From: Thermomonas sp. HDW16
GTDB lineage: Bacteria; Pseudomonadota; Gammaproteobacteria; Xanthomonadales; Xanthomonadaceae
DNA: 64,000 nt
Assembly: GCF_011302915.1 (NCBI RefSeq)
Contig: NZ_CP049872.1
Location: 1,054,001 to 1,118,000 of the forward strand
Direction of reading: 5' to 3'
Shown here: positions 23,636-32,778 of the stretch, one piece after another
Layout of the letters: each line of letters opens with the position of its first letter
How positions within the stretch are numbered: the stretch's first letter is position 1
Position numbers and translations under genes: made by a program
Notes under the pieces: generated by a model
What the model saw: the letters and a program-made list of their open reading frames with translations, nothing else
What the model was told of the DNA's origin: nothing
Databases searched by the model: none

Positions 23636-23980
23636 ATGCCGAAACCTCCCGCGCCCAAGCCCTCCGCTGCCGATGCGATCCTGGCCGCGATCCGCGCGGT
23701 GCCACGCGGGCAGGTGGCCGGCTACGGAATGATCGCGCAACGCGCCGGCTTGCCCGGACGCGCGCGGTTGGTGGCGCGGGTGCTGAGCCAGAACGACGAC
23801 CGCAGCTTGCCGTGGCACCGCATCCTGCGTTCGGACGGGCGCATCGCGATGCCGGCGGATTCGCCCGGCTTCGCCGAGCAGAGCCAGCGCTTGCGTGCCG
23901 AAGGCGTGGACGTGCGCAACGGTCGCGTGCGCATGCCACGCGAGGACTCGCTGGACGCGGCGATCTGGTCGCCGCGCTGA
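23636..23980 (+). CDS. Alkyltransferase-like DNA repair protein (Atl, MGMT family)
   Basis: A 114-residue protein of the O6-alkylguanine-DNA alkyltransferase family that lacks the reactive cysteine. The usual PCHR active site reads PWHR, with Trp60 in place of Cys. Such Atl proteins flip and bind O6-alkylguanine and recruit nucleotide excision repair instead of removing the alkyl group themselves. The DNA-binding helix and arginine-finger region (GQVAGYGMIAQRAGLPGRAR) is present. ATG 23636 is preferred; ATG 23624 is also in frame. The neighbouring rhomboid gene on the same strand follows after 45 bases and is probably unrelated in function. Confidence 0.88.
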   Translation: MPKPPAPKPSAADAILAAIRAVPRGQVAGYGMIAQRAGLPGRARLVARVLSQNDDRSLPWHRILRSDGRIAMPADSPGFAEQSQRLRAEGVDVRNGRVRMPREDSLDAAIWSPR

Positions 23981-24025
23981 AAGCCTGCGTATGATGCGCT
24001 GCAACGAAACACGGGTCGCGCACGG

Positions 24026-24697
24026 ATGCCGTTCAACCTGCCACGCATCACCAAATTCCTGCTGATCGCCAACATCGTCGGTTTCGTTTTGCAGTGGTTG
24101 CTGGGCGATGGACGCCTGCTGGCGTTCATGCTGTGGCCGTTGGGTGGAGGCGTCTACGATCCAACGGGTGCGGTGCCGTCGTTCATGCCGTGGCAGTTGC
24201 TGACGTACGGCTTCATGCACGATTCGGGCAACATCTTCCATATCGCCTTCAACATGTTGGCACTGGTGATGTTCGGTGCGCCGCTGGAATACACCTGGGG
24301 CGAGCGTCGTTACCTCACCTACTACCTGGTTTGCGTGGTCGGCGCCGGGTTGTGCCAGTTGCTGGTCGGTTCTTACGCAGTGTCGCAAGGGGCGATGCCA
24401 TATCCGACCATCGGTGCTTCCGGCGGCGTGTTCGGCTTGTTGTTGGCCTACGGCATGCTGTTCCCGAACCAGCGGGTGATGCTGTTGTTTCCGCCGATCC
24501 CGATGAAGGCGCGAACGCTGGTGATCGTCTATGGCCTGTTCGAACTGAGCATGGGATTGACCGGCCGGCAACCGGGCGTGGCCCATTTCGCCCATCTTGG
24601 CGGGATGCTGTTCGGCTGGCTGCTGATCCGCTACTGGCGCGGGCAGCCGCCGTTCGGCGGCGGCAAGCCGAAACCGCGGATGCGGATCGTTCCGTAG
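24026..24697 (+). CDS. Rhomboid-family intramembrane serine protease
   Basis: A 223-residue polytopic membrane protein with six or so helices. The catalytic serine lies in GASGGVFGLL and the partner His in VAHFAHLGG, both in the expected last helices; the first-loop HIAFNMLALVMFG segment carries the conserved His/Asn oxyanion region. It should cut membrane-spanning substrates within the bilayer. Substrates are not evident. The tail is short, basic and cytoplasmic. A TATGAT hexamer at 23990-23995 may serve as a -10. Confidence 0.93.
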   Translation: MPFNLPRITKFLLIANIVGFVLQWLLGDGRLLAFMLWPLGGGVYDPTGAVPSFMPWQLLTYGFMHDSGNIFHIAFNMLALVMFGAPLEYTWGERRYLTYYLVCVVGAGLCQLLVGSYAVSQGAMPYPTIGASGGVFGLLLAYGMLFPNQRVMLLFPPIPMKARTLVIVYGLFELSMGLTGRQPGVAHFAHLGGMLFGWLLIRYWRGQPPFGGGKPKPRMRIVP

Positions 24698-24727
24698 CAC
24701 GGACGGATAGGCGCCCGCCGCATCGGA

Positions 24728-26740
24728 TCAGTGGGCGATGCTCACCCGGTCCGCCGGCTTGGGTTGCATCGGCGTGCCGGCCTTGCAGCCGAATGCGGTG
24801 CCGAATTCGCCCTGCTGCATGATCGGCGCATTGCTGCGCCACAGCCCCGGTGCGCGCACGTCCTGCAGGTTACGGCGCTGCGCTTCGTCCGCGGTCACCT
24901 GCTGCGCCCAGACCTGCGCCCAACCACGGTAGAAGGTCTTGCCTGCCTCGCTGCCGCCGTTGGGTTGCGTGGCGAACAATGCGGCACGGGCCAACTCCAA
25001 CCCGGCGATATCGGCGATGTTCTCGTCGCGGGTGATGCGGCCGTTGACCTTGACGCCCTTCAGTTGCGGATAGGGGAACCCGTCGTACAGGACGACCACG
25101 CGCTGCGCCATCGCATCCCAGGCGGCCGCTTCGGTGCTGCTCCACCAGTCGCGCAGGTTGCCGCCGGCATCGACCATGCGGCCACGAGAATCCACTGCGT
25201 GGCTGAGTTCATGCCCGACCAGCGCACCGTAGGCACCGTATTGCGCAGCCAGCGGCATCGCGGCATCGAGCACCGGCGCCTGCAACATCGCCGCAGTCAC
25301 GATCAGGCGGTTCTGCGCCAGGTCGTAGGCCAGCGCCGGCTGCTGCGGTAGCACGTCCCAGCGGCGGTCGGCGTTGCCGCGCCCGATCCGCTTCATTTCC
25401 TCGCGATGCCGCCATGTCGAGGCGATCAGCATGTTGCCGCCGAAGCTGCCGCGGCCCATCGGCTGCACGCTGTAGTCCAGGTCGCGGCGCGGCGTGCCGA
25501 CTTCGATGCGCAGCTTGCCGAGCTTGGCGCGCGCTTCCGCCTTCGCCGCTTCGTTCATCCAGGTGCTGTTGTCGATGTTGCGCAGCAACGCGTCTCGCAC
25601 CTGGTCGGCGATGTTCGCGGCTTGTTGCTTGGTCGCCCCGGGCAGGTAGCGTGCCGCATATTCGCGGCCCAGCATCGGGCCGGCGGCCAGGTTGATCGCA
25701 TCCAGCACCTGCTGCCAGCGCGGTGCGGGCGCGGTCTCGCCGCCCAGCACCTTGCCGCGGAAGTCGAACGACGCATCCCGCCATGGCTTGGCCAGGTAGG
25801 GCGCCATCGCATCGCCCACCCGCCAGCGCAGGTAGGTCTTCCACTGTGCGGGCTTGAGGCCGCCGACCAGCGCATCGAGTTGGGCGAACATCGCAGGATT
25901 GGCGATCGACACGGTGTCGTCGTTGACGCCCTGCACTTTCAGGAACGCATCCAGCTGCAGGTTCTTGTACTGCTTGCCCAGGCCGGCGGTCGCCACCGGT
26001 GCGAAGTTGGCGCGCGGATCGCGCAGTTCGACCAGCGGACGTGCGCTGGTGGCGATGCGCTTTTCAAGATCGAGCACCAATGCGGTCTCGCGCTCCAGAT
26101 CCTTGGCCTGCACGCCGGTCAGGGTCAGGATCTTGCGGATGTAGTCGGCATAGCGCGCCACCAGTGCCCGGGTGTCGGCGTCGCTGCGTGTGTAATAGGC
26201 GGGGTCGGGCAGGCCCAGGCCGCCCTGTGCGAAGTAGCCGAGGTGGCGGTCAAGCTCGCGCAGGTCGACATCGGCGCTGAAGTTGAACAAGGCGGGGATG
26301 CCGACCTGGTGCAGTGCGGCGATTGCTGGGGCCACGTCGCCGGTCTTGCGGATGCCGTCGATGCGCTTCAGTAGCGGCGCGACCGGATTGGCGCCGTCGC
26401 GCTCCACCGCGGCCTCGTCCAGGCCGCTGGCCCAGAAATCGCCCAGCAGCTTCTGCACATTGCCCTGCGGCGAGGCCATCGATGCATCCAACAGGTCGCG
26501 CTGCTGTTGCTGCGCGCGCGCGGTCAGCTGGCCGAGTGAGGAGATCGCGCCGCTTTCCGGCATCGGGTTGGCCTTCAGCCAGTCCGCGTTCGCAACCGCA
26601 TAGAAATCCGAACATGTCGCCGAAACCGCAGGCGCCTTGGCCTTTTTCGCCGGCTTCTTTGCGGCAGACGCATCAGGCGCGGCAATGCCAGCGGCGAGGG
26701 CGAGAATCAGGGCAAGGGCGAGCGGGCGCGGCGTCGGCAT
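24728..26740 (-). CDS. M13-family zinc metallopeptidase (neprilysin/PepO-like)
   Basis: A 670-residue exported oligopeptidase. A signal peptide (residues ~1-26, ending APDASA) is followed by a Lys/Ala-rich linker and the M13 body. The zinc site is GHELSHAVDS (His510, Glu511, His514) and ENIADIAG supplies the third ligand Glu and its Asp. The family-typical GHEIGHGFD has become GHELSHAVD, still a full HExxH. ATG 26740 was chosen because the signal peptide starts there, with GGAAA upstream. The POT transporter gene lies just upstream on the same strand (85-base gap), fitting a peptide-degradation and uptake role. Confidence 0.93.
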   Translation of the reverse strand: MPTPRPLALALILALAAGIAAPDASAAKKPAKKAKAPAVSATCSDFYAVANADWLKANPMPESGAISSLGQLTARAQQQQRDLLDASMASPQGNVQKLLGDFWASGLDEAAVERDGANPVAPLLKRIDGIRKTGDVAPAIAALHQVGIPALFNFSADVDLRELDRHLGYFAQGGLGLPDPAYYTRSDADTRALVARYADYIRKILTLTGVQAKDLERETALVLDLEKRIATSARPLVELRDPRANFAPVATAGLGKQYKNLQLDAFLKVQGVNDDTVSIANPAMFAQLDALVGGLKPAQWKTYLRWRVGDAMAPYLAKPWRDASFDFRGKVLGGETAPAPRWQQVLDAINLAAGPMLGREYAARYLPGATKQQAANIADQVRDALLRNIDNSTWMNEAAKAEARAKLGKLRIEVGTPRRDLDYSVQPMGRGSFGGNMLIASTWRHREEMKRIGRGNADRRWDVLPQQPALAYDLAQNRLIVTAAMLQAPVLDAAMPLAAQYGAYGALVGHELSHAVDSRGRMVDAGGNLRDWWSSTEAAAWDAMAQRVVVLYDGFPYPQLKGVKVNGRITRDENIADIAGLELARAALFATQPNGGSEAGKTFYRGWAQVWAQQVTADEAQRRNLQDVRAPGLWRSNAPIMQQGEFGTAFGCKAGTPMQPKPADRVSIAH

Positions 26741-26825
26741 GCGTCGTTTCCGGAATGATCGAGCGGCCGAGTGTAGCAGCGGTGCGAACGCCGTCATTCG
26801 GCGTGAATTCAGCTGCCGGCGGGGC

Positions 26826-28562
26826 TTATTTCACCCCATGCATCATCCGTCGCAGCAGCGGTGCCAGCAGCAGGAACAACAGCGCCGAACCCAGCCCGAT
26901 CCACATCAGCAGCTGGAACAAGTCGCCGTATTTGGCAGCGGCTTCGGCAACGTTGATCGTGCCGCCTTCCGGGATATCCAGCGAGGCCAGCTTGCCGAAT
27001 TGCGCAGCGAGCATTTCCGAGTAGGCCGTCGCCAGCCAGAAGCCGCCCATCATCAGCCCGACCACGCGCGCGACCGACAGTTGCGTGACCGCCGACAGGC
27101 CGATCGGCGACAGGCACATCTCGCCGATTTCGAGGATGAAATAGGCCAGTACCAGCCACCACACGCTGGCCATCGTGCCAGCTCCGGCAATCTTCGCCGC
27201 AGCGATGAGTGGCAGGAACGAGAGCGCGGCGAACAACAGGCCGATCGCGCTTTTCATCGGTTTGCCGGGATTGCGCCCGCGCGCCTCCAGCCACGGCCAC
27301 AGCCAGGCGAACAGTGGCGACAGCAGCACGATGAAGAACGAACCGAGGAAGGTCAGCGAGCCCGCGGTCTGCGGCACCAGCACCACGTCGCGGAAGCAGG
27401 CGACGGCCATGCCCGCGACCAGCAACACGATCAGCCAGCGCGCCAACGCACGATTGCCGTGGTCGCTCGCCCGCAAGGCCAGGACCATCAGCGGCACGCT
27501 GGCAAACATCACGAACAGCGACCAGGGCAGGGTGCCGCTGGCATCGCTGACCAGCGACGGGAACATGTCCTTGGTCATCAGGCGGTCGGTGAAGGTCAAC
27601 CATGAGCCGTAGGTCTGCTCGTACAAGGTGAAGAACACCAGCACGCCGAGGATCGTGACCAGCAGCGCGATCATCTGCTCGCGTTCGACCTTGTTGCACT
27701 GGCGCAGCAGGAACCACACGAACCAGCTGACGAAGGCCAGCGCAACCAGGTGCATCGCGCCTTGCACCGTCCAGGTGCGTTGGATCAGCTGCCAGACGAT
27801 GGCGACGCCGCCGAATGCGCACAGGTAGATCCACCATTCGCGCGACAACGGCCCGATGCGTTGTCGCAGTGCGGCGGGATCGCGTGGTTCGGCGTGGCCT
27901 TGCAGGTATTTCTGACCCCACAGGAACATGCCAAGGCCGGCCAGCATGCCGATGCCGGCGGCACCGAAGCCGTATTTCCAGCCGTAGGTTTCGCCGAGGA
28001 AGGCACAGATCAAGCCGGCGAACAGGCCACCGACATTGATGCCGGCATAGAACAGAGTGAAGCCGGAATCGCGGCGTGGGTCGTCCTGCGCGTACAGCTT
28101 GCCGACGATGGTGGAGATGTTCGGCTTCAGGAAACCCACGCCCATGATGATCAGCGCCAGCGACAGGTAGAACACCTGCAGCGCGCCTTCATCGCGCACC
28201 ACCACGCCATTCACCACGCGCGCATCCGCGCCTTCCACCGCCATGCCCAGATGCCCGAGGCACAACAATATGCCGCCCAGCACCACCGCCTTGCGCATGC
28301 CCAACCAACGATCCGCGACCAGTCCGCCGATCACGGGCACGGCGTACACCAGCCCGCCATACGCGCCGATCAGGTCGTAGCCCATGTCGTCGCTGAAACG
28401 ATGGTGCTTCAGTAGGTACAGCAGCAGCAACGCCTTCATCCCGTAGAACGAGAAGCGCTCCCACATCTCGGTGAAGAAGCAGACGAACAGGCCCTTGGGC
28501 TGGCCCAGGAAGTCGTCGCGCGCGGCATCGCCGGCATGGGGCATAGTGTTCATGGATGGCAT
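26826..28562 (-). CDS. POT/PTR-family proton-coupled peptide transporter
   Basis: A 578-residue major-facilitator transporter with about 14 hydrophobic segments, importing di- and tripeptides with protons. The first helix holds the family motif FTEMWERFSFYGMKALL (ExxER), and the signature GGLVADRWLG and FTLFYAGINVGGLF follow. Two starts, ATG 28562 and ATG 28553, are possible; neither has a clear Shine-Dalgarno. It is divergent from an OPT oligopeptide transporter, with about 100 bases between, and upstream of an M13 peptidase, so the cluster handles peptides. Confidence 0.93.
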   Translation of the reverse strand: MPSMNTMPHAGDAARDDFLGQPKGLFVCFFTEMWERFSFYGMKALLLLYLLKHHRFSDDMGYDLIGAYGGLVYAVPVIGGLVADRWLGMRKAVVLGGILLCLGHLGMAVEGADARVVNGVVVRDEGALQVFYLSLALIIMGVGFLKPNISTIVGKLYAQDDPRRDSGFTLFYAGINVGGLFAGLICAFLGETYGWKYGFGAAGIGMLAGLGMFLWGQKYLQGHAEPRDPAALRQRIGPLSREWWIYLCAFGGVAIVWQLIQRTWTVQGAMHLVALAFVSWFVWFLLRQCNKVEREQMIALLVTILGVLVFFTLYEQTYGSWLTFTDRLMTKDMFPSLVSDASGTLPWSLFVMFASVPLMVLALRASDHGNRALARWLIVLLVAGMAVACFRDVVLVPQTAGSLTFLGSFFIVLLSPLFAWLWPWLEARGRNPGKPMKSAIGLLFAALSFLPLIAAAKIAGAGTMASVWWLVLAYFILEIGEMCLSPIGLSAVTQLSVARVVGLMMGGFWLATAYSEMLAAQFGKLASLDIPEGGTINVAEAAAKYGDLFQLLMWIGLGSALLFLLLAPLLRRMMHGVK

Positions 28563-28663
28563 CCGCGCGAGGTCGGCGAAGTATAGCCAGCGGCTTTTCG
28601 CACTGGACTTGGCTTGCCGCAGCCGCTAGGTTTCGTCGATTGCATGCCTTGGGAGTGGGGACG

Positions 28664-30640
28664 ATGTCGAATTCAGGTTCGGGGACGCCGCAGCTGACGT
28701 TCCGCGCGGTGGTGTTGGCGGTGATACTGGCGATGATCCTGTCCGCCGCGAACGCATACCTGGGCCTGTTCGCCGGCCTGACCATCGCCACCGCGATTCC
28801 TGCGGCAGTGGTGTCGATGGGCGTGCTGCGCCTGCTGGGCGGCGGCACCATCCTCGAAAACAACATCGTGCAGACCGGCGCGTCGGCCGGTTCATCGATC
28901 GCGGCCGGCGTGATCTTCACGATTCCCGCATTGATCATCCTGGGCTATTGGCAGGACTTCAAATATTCCTGGGTGCTCGCCATTGCCGGCCTCGGTGGCC
29001 TGCTTGGCGTGTTGTTCTCGGTGCCGCTGCGGCGCTCGATGATCGTCGAAGACCCGCTGCCGTTCCCGGAAGGCAAGGCGGCGGCGGAAGTGCTGAAGGC
29101 GGGCGAAAATCCCGGCCCGGGCCTGAAGATCCTGGCGTTCTCTGCCGCATTGGGTGCGTTGATCAAGGCCGCTGCCGCCAGCGGCATGCGCCTGATCCCG
29201 GATACGGCGGCTGGCGCCGGCTTCTTCGGCAAATACCTGGGCTATATGGGCACCAACCTGTCGCCGGCATTGCTGGGCGTGGGTTACATCGTCGGCCTCA
29301 ATATCGGGATAGTCGTTGTATCCGGCTCGATCTTGTCCTGGCATATCGCGATCCCGATCTACCACGCGTTCTTCATGGGCACCGATCCTGCGTTGGCACA
29401 GAGCATCGCCGGTGCGGATGCGGAAAACATCGCCGGGGCGATCTGGTCGGCCAAGATCCGTTACCTCGGCGTGGGCGCGATGTTGATCGGCGGCGCCTGG
29501 ACCTTGTTCTCGTTGCGCAACTCCTTGCTGTCCGGCGTGAAGAGCGGCATCGCCGCCGCGCGCAAGGGCAACGATGAAACCGTCGCCGAAACCGAACGCG
29601 ACCTGCCGATGAAGTGGATGCTGGTCGCGCTGGTGGCGTTCGTGATCCCGCTGCTGCTGCTGTACCAGGCCATCGTCGGCATGTGGCACGTCAGCATTCC
29701 GATGGCGATCATCATGATCGTGGCCGGCTTCCTGTTCGTGTCGGTGTCGGCCTACCTGGCGGGCCTGGTCGGTTCCTCCAACAACCCGGTCTCCGGCATC
29801 ACCATCGCCACCATCCTGTTCGCCTCGGTGGTGTTGCTGGTGCTGCTGGGCGAAAGCGGACGCACGGCAGTGGGCGCGGGCGGCGCGCCGTTGGGTGCGG
29901 TCGCCGCGATCATGATCGGCGCGGTGGTGTGCTGCGCGGCGGCCGTGGGCGGCGACAACCTGCAGGATTTGAAAGCGGGCTACATCGTCGGCGCCACGCC
30001 GTGGAAACAGCAGTTGATGCTCGGCATCGGCGCGTTCTCCTGTGCGCTGATCATGGCGCCGGTGCTGAACCTGCTGGCGCAGGCGTATGGCATCGGCGCG
30101 CCCACCGCGGAACATCCGAACTCGTTGTCCGCGCCGCAGGCTACCTTGATGGCTTCGGTCGCTGGCGGCATGTTTGGCGGCAAGGATTTGCCCTGGGGCA
30201 TCATCGCCATCGGTGCCGGCGTCGGCGCGGTGATCATCGCCCTCGACGAATGGCTGAAGTCGCGCAAATCCAGCTTCCGCGTGCCGGTGCTGGCCGCGGC
30301 CATCGGCATCTACCTGCCGTTGGAACTGATGGTGCCGATCTTCCTCGGCGGCCTGATCGCCTACCTGGTGGAGAAGCGCCACGGCATGGTCGGCAGCCAC
30401 GACGAATCGGCGCGCGATCGCCTGCATCGTCCGGGCACGCTGTTCGCCGCGGGCCTGATCACCGGCGAGGCGCTGATGGGCATCCTGATCGCGATCCCGA
30501 TCGTGGTTTCCGGCCGCGCCGACGTGATTGCCGTGCCTGAGCAGTTCCAGTTCGGCAAGTACGTCGGCCTGCTGGTGCTGGCGGTCGTGGCTTGGCTGCT
30601 GTACCGCACCGGCGCGAAGGCCAATCCGAACGCCGTCTGA
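28664..30640 (+). CDS. OPT-family oligopeptide transporter
   Basis: A 658-residue inner-membrane protein with about 14-16 hydrophobic segments, belonging to the oligopeptide transporter (OPT) family. Recognisable segments are NAYLGLFAGLTIATAIPAA, GASAGSSIAAGVIFTIPA, the EDPLPFPEGKAAAEVLKAG loop and VGGDNLQDLKAGYIVGATP, all typical of bacterial OPT proteins. Substrates may be peptides or metal-chelating peptides. ATG 28664 has a good Shine-Dalgarno (GGGAG). It is divergent from the POT gene and followed by an intrinsic terminator. Confidence 0.93.
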   Translation: MSNSGSGTPQLTFRAVVLAVILAMILSAANAYLGLFAGLTIATAIPAAVVSMGVLRLLGGGTILENNIVQTGASAGSSIAAGVIFTIPALIILGYWQDFKYSWVLAIAGLGGLLGVLFSVPLRRSMIVEDPLPFPEGKAAAEVLKAGENPGPGLKILAFSAALGALIKAAAASGMRLIPDTAAGAGFFGKYLGYMGTNLSPALLGVGYIVGLNIGIVVVSGSILSWHIAIPIYHAFFMGTDPALAQSIAGADAENIAGAIWSAKIRYLGVGAMLIGGAWTLFSLRNSLLSGVKSGIAAARKGNDETVAETERDLPMKWMLVALVAFVIPLLLLYQAIVGMWHVSIPMAIIMIVAGFLFVSVSAYLAGLVGSSNNPVSGITIATILFASVVLLVLLGESGRTAVGAGGAPLGAVAAIMIGAVVCCAAAVGGDNLQDLKAGYIVGATPWKQQLMLGIGAFSCALIMAPVLNLLAQAYGIGAPTAEHPNSLSAPQATLMASVAGGMFGGKDLPWGIIAIGAGVGAVIIALDEWLKSRKSSFRVPVLAAAIGIYLPLELMVPIFLGGLIAYLVEKRHGMVGSHDESARDRLHRPGTLFAAGLITGEALMGILIAIPIVVSGRADVIAVPEQFQFGKYVGLLVLAVVAWLLYRTGAKANPNAV

Positions 30641-30647
30641 TCCACCC

Positions 30648-30680
30648 ACGCCCGCGCGCTGTCGCGGGCGTTTCTTTCTT
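30648..30680 (+). terminator. Intrinsic terminator after the OPT gene
   Basis: A 9-base-pair stem (ACGCCCGCG with CGCGGGCGT), 6-base loop and the tract TTTCTTTCTT form a classical rho-independent terminator between the OPT gene and the S9 peptidase gene. Confidence 0.85.
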
Positions 30681-30699
30681 CGAAATACGGAACACCGCC

Positions 30700-32778
30700 A
30701 TGAAACTTCGCCACGCCATCCTTCCGCTCGCCCTTGCGCTGTCGCTGCCTGCCGTCGCCGATGCGGCGCGCGGCTTCACCGTGCAGGACATGGCCTACCT
30801 CGACCGCTATTCCTCGCCGACGCTGTCCCCGGAAGGCCGCGTGCTGGTGTTCGCCAAGCGGGTGGTGGACAAGCAGACCAACAAGTCCAGCACCTCGCTG
30901 TGGACGCGCAACCTGGTGGCGCGCGACATGCGCCCGCCGCAGCGGCTCACGCCGGAAGGCTGGAACGTGAATTCGCCGGCGTTCTCGGCGGATGGCAAGA
31001 GTGTGTATTTCATGAGCGCGAAGTCGGGCTCGATGCAGCTGTATTCGATCGCGGCCAGCGGCGGTGAACCGAAGCAGCTCACCGATACAGTGCTCGATGT
31101 CGACGGCTACAAGCTGTCACCGGATGGCAGCAATGTCGCGCTGGCGTTCGCGGTGTTCCCGGACTGCAAGGGCGACCTCGACTGCACCAAGAAGAAGCTG
31201 GACGACGCCGAAGCGGCGAAGGCCAGCGGCAAGATCTTCGACCGCATGTTCATCCGCCACTGGGACACCTGGGCCGATGGCCGACTGAATCGCGTGTTCG
31301 CGGCGAAGTTGGGCGGCGAGGGCATGATCAAGGTGGCGACCTTGCTGAGTGGCGATGTCACGGGTGACATTCCGTCGAAACCCTTTGGCGATCTGTCCGA
31401 TTTCGCGTGGTCGGCCGATGGCAAGCAGGTCGCGATGAGCGTGCGCCAGGCCAATCGCGAAGAACCGTGGAGCACCAATTTTGACCTCTGGCTGGTCAAT
31501 GCGGACGGCAGCGGCGCGCGCAACCTCACTGCAAGCAATCCTGCGTGGGACGCCGGCCCGGTGTTCAGCGCCGATGGCAAGACCCTGTACTACCGCGCGA
31601 TGAAGCGCCCCGGTTTCGAGGCCGACCGCTTCGCGCTGATGGCGATGGATCTTGCTTCCGGCAAGTCGCATGAGATCGCGCCGAACTGGGACAGCAGCGC
31701 CGACGGCATCACCCTGTCCGCCGACGGCAAGTCGATCTACACCACCGCACAGGACATGGGTCAGCATCCGCTGTTCGTGGTCGATATCACCAGCGGCAAG
31801 GCCAGCAAGCTGATCGGTGGCGGCAGCATTTCCAGCTTCGATATCGCCGGCGACACGCTGGCGTTCTCGCGTAATTCTCTGAAGAGCGGCGACGTGATCG
31901 CCACCACCAGCGCGGATGGCAAGGCACCGCTGCGCGCGATCACGCCAAGTGCCGGCGAGATGGTGAAAGACGCGGCGTTCGGCGACTTCGAACAGTTCAA
32001 CTTCAAGGGCTGGAACAAGGAGACCGTGCACGGTTACGTGGTCAAGCCGTGGAACTATGAGCCGGGCAAGAAGTATCCGGTCGCGTTCCTGATCCACGGC
32101 GGTCCGCAGGGTAGCTTCGGCGATGGCTGGAGCTACCGCTGGAACCCGCAGACGTACGCGGGCCAGGGCTATGCGGTGGTGATGATCGACTTCCACGGCA
32201 GCACCGGTTACGGACAGAAATTCACCGATTCGATCAGCGGCGACTGGGGCGGCAAGCCGCTGGAAGACCTGCAGAAGGGCTGGGCTGCGGCGCAGCAGAA
32301 GTACGCCTTCCTCGACGGCGACAAGGCCTGCGCATTGGGCGCGAGCTACGGCGGCTTCATGGTCAACTGGATCGAAGGCAACTGGTACGACAAGGACGGC
32401 AAGTCGCCGTTCAAGTGCCTGGTGTCGCATGATGGCGTGTTTGAGAACAACGCGATGGGCTACGCCACCGAAGAGCTGTGGTTCAGCGAGTGGGAAAACG
32501 GCGGCACGCCGTACGACAACCCGCAGGGCTACCAGAAGTTCAACCCGGCCAACCACGTCGCCAACTTCAAAGTGCCGATGCTGGTGATCCACGGCCAGCT
32601 GGATTACCGCATCCCGGTGGAGCAGGGCATCGCCTTGTTCAGCGCGTTGCAGCGCAAGGGCGTGGAGTCGAAGTTCCTGTACTTCCCGGACGAGAACCAC
32701 TGGGTACTGAAGCCGCAGAACAGCGTGCTCTGGCACGACACGGTGAACGGCTGGCTCAAGCAGCACATCGGGCAGTAA
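30700..32778 (+). CDS. S9-family prolyl-oligopeptidase-type peptidase (DPP5-like)
   Basis: A 692-residue exported serine peptidase. A signal peptide (about residues 1-22, ending ADAA) precedes a beta-propeller with repeated S-P/A-D-G blades (residues ~30-420) and a C-terminal alpha/beta-hydrolase. The triad is predicted as Ser549 in GASYGGF, Asp635 in GQLDYRIP and His667 in DENHWV. The order and the LIHGGPQGSFGD oxyanion region match dipeptidyl-peptidase 5/S9C enzymes that release dipeptides, which the neighbouring peptide transporters could import. Its stop overlaps the next gene by one base (TAATG). Confidence 0.93.
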   Translation: MKLRHAILPLALALSLPAVADAARGFTVQDMAYLDRYSSPTLSPEGRVLVFAKRVVDKQTNKSSTSLWTRNLVARDMRPPQRLTPEGWNVNSPAFSADGKSVYFMSAKSGSMQLYSIAASGGEPKQLTDTVLDVDGYKLSPDGSNVALAFAVFPDCKGDLDCTKKKLDDAEAAKASGKIFDRMFIRHWDTWADGRLNRVFAAKLGGEGMIKVATLLSGDVTGDIPSKPFGDLSDFAWSADGKQVAMSVRQANREEPWSTNFDLWLVNADGSGARNLTASNPAWDAGPVFSADGKTLYYRAMKRPGFEADRFALMAMDLASGKSHEIAPNWDSSADGITLSADGKSIYTTAQDMGQHPLFVVDITSGKASKLIGGGSISSFDIAGDTLAFSRNSLKSGDVIATTSADGKAPLRAITPSAGEMVKDAAFGDFEQFNFKGWNKETVHGYVVKPWNYEPGKKYPVAFLIHGGPQGSFGDGWSYRWNPQTYAGQGYAVVMIDFHGSTGYGQKFTDSISGDWGGKPLEDLQKGWAAAQQKYAFLDGDKACALGASYGGFMVNWIEGNWYDKDGKSPFKCLVSHDGVFENNAMGYATEELWFSEWENGGTPYDNPQGYQKFNPANHVANFKVPMLVIHGQLDYRIPVEQGIALFSALQRKGVESKFLYFPDENHWVLKPQNSVLWHDTVNGWLKQHIGQ

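Noticed and set aside
28892..30649. 585-residue open frame antisense to the OPT gene
   Set aside because: Low-complexity His/Arg/Gln/Ala-rich sequence typical of the reverse strand of GC-rich genes; the sense frame is a clear OPT transporter.
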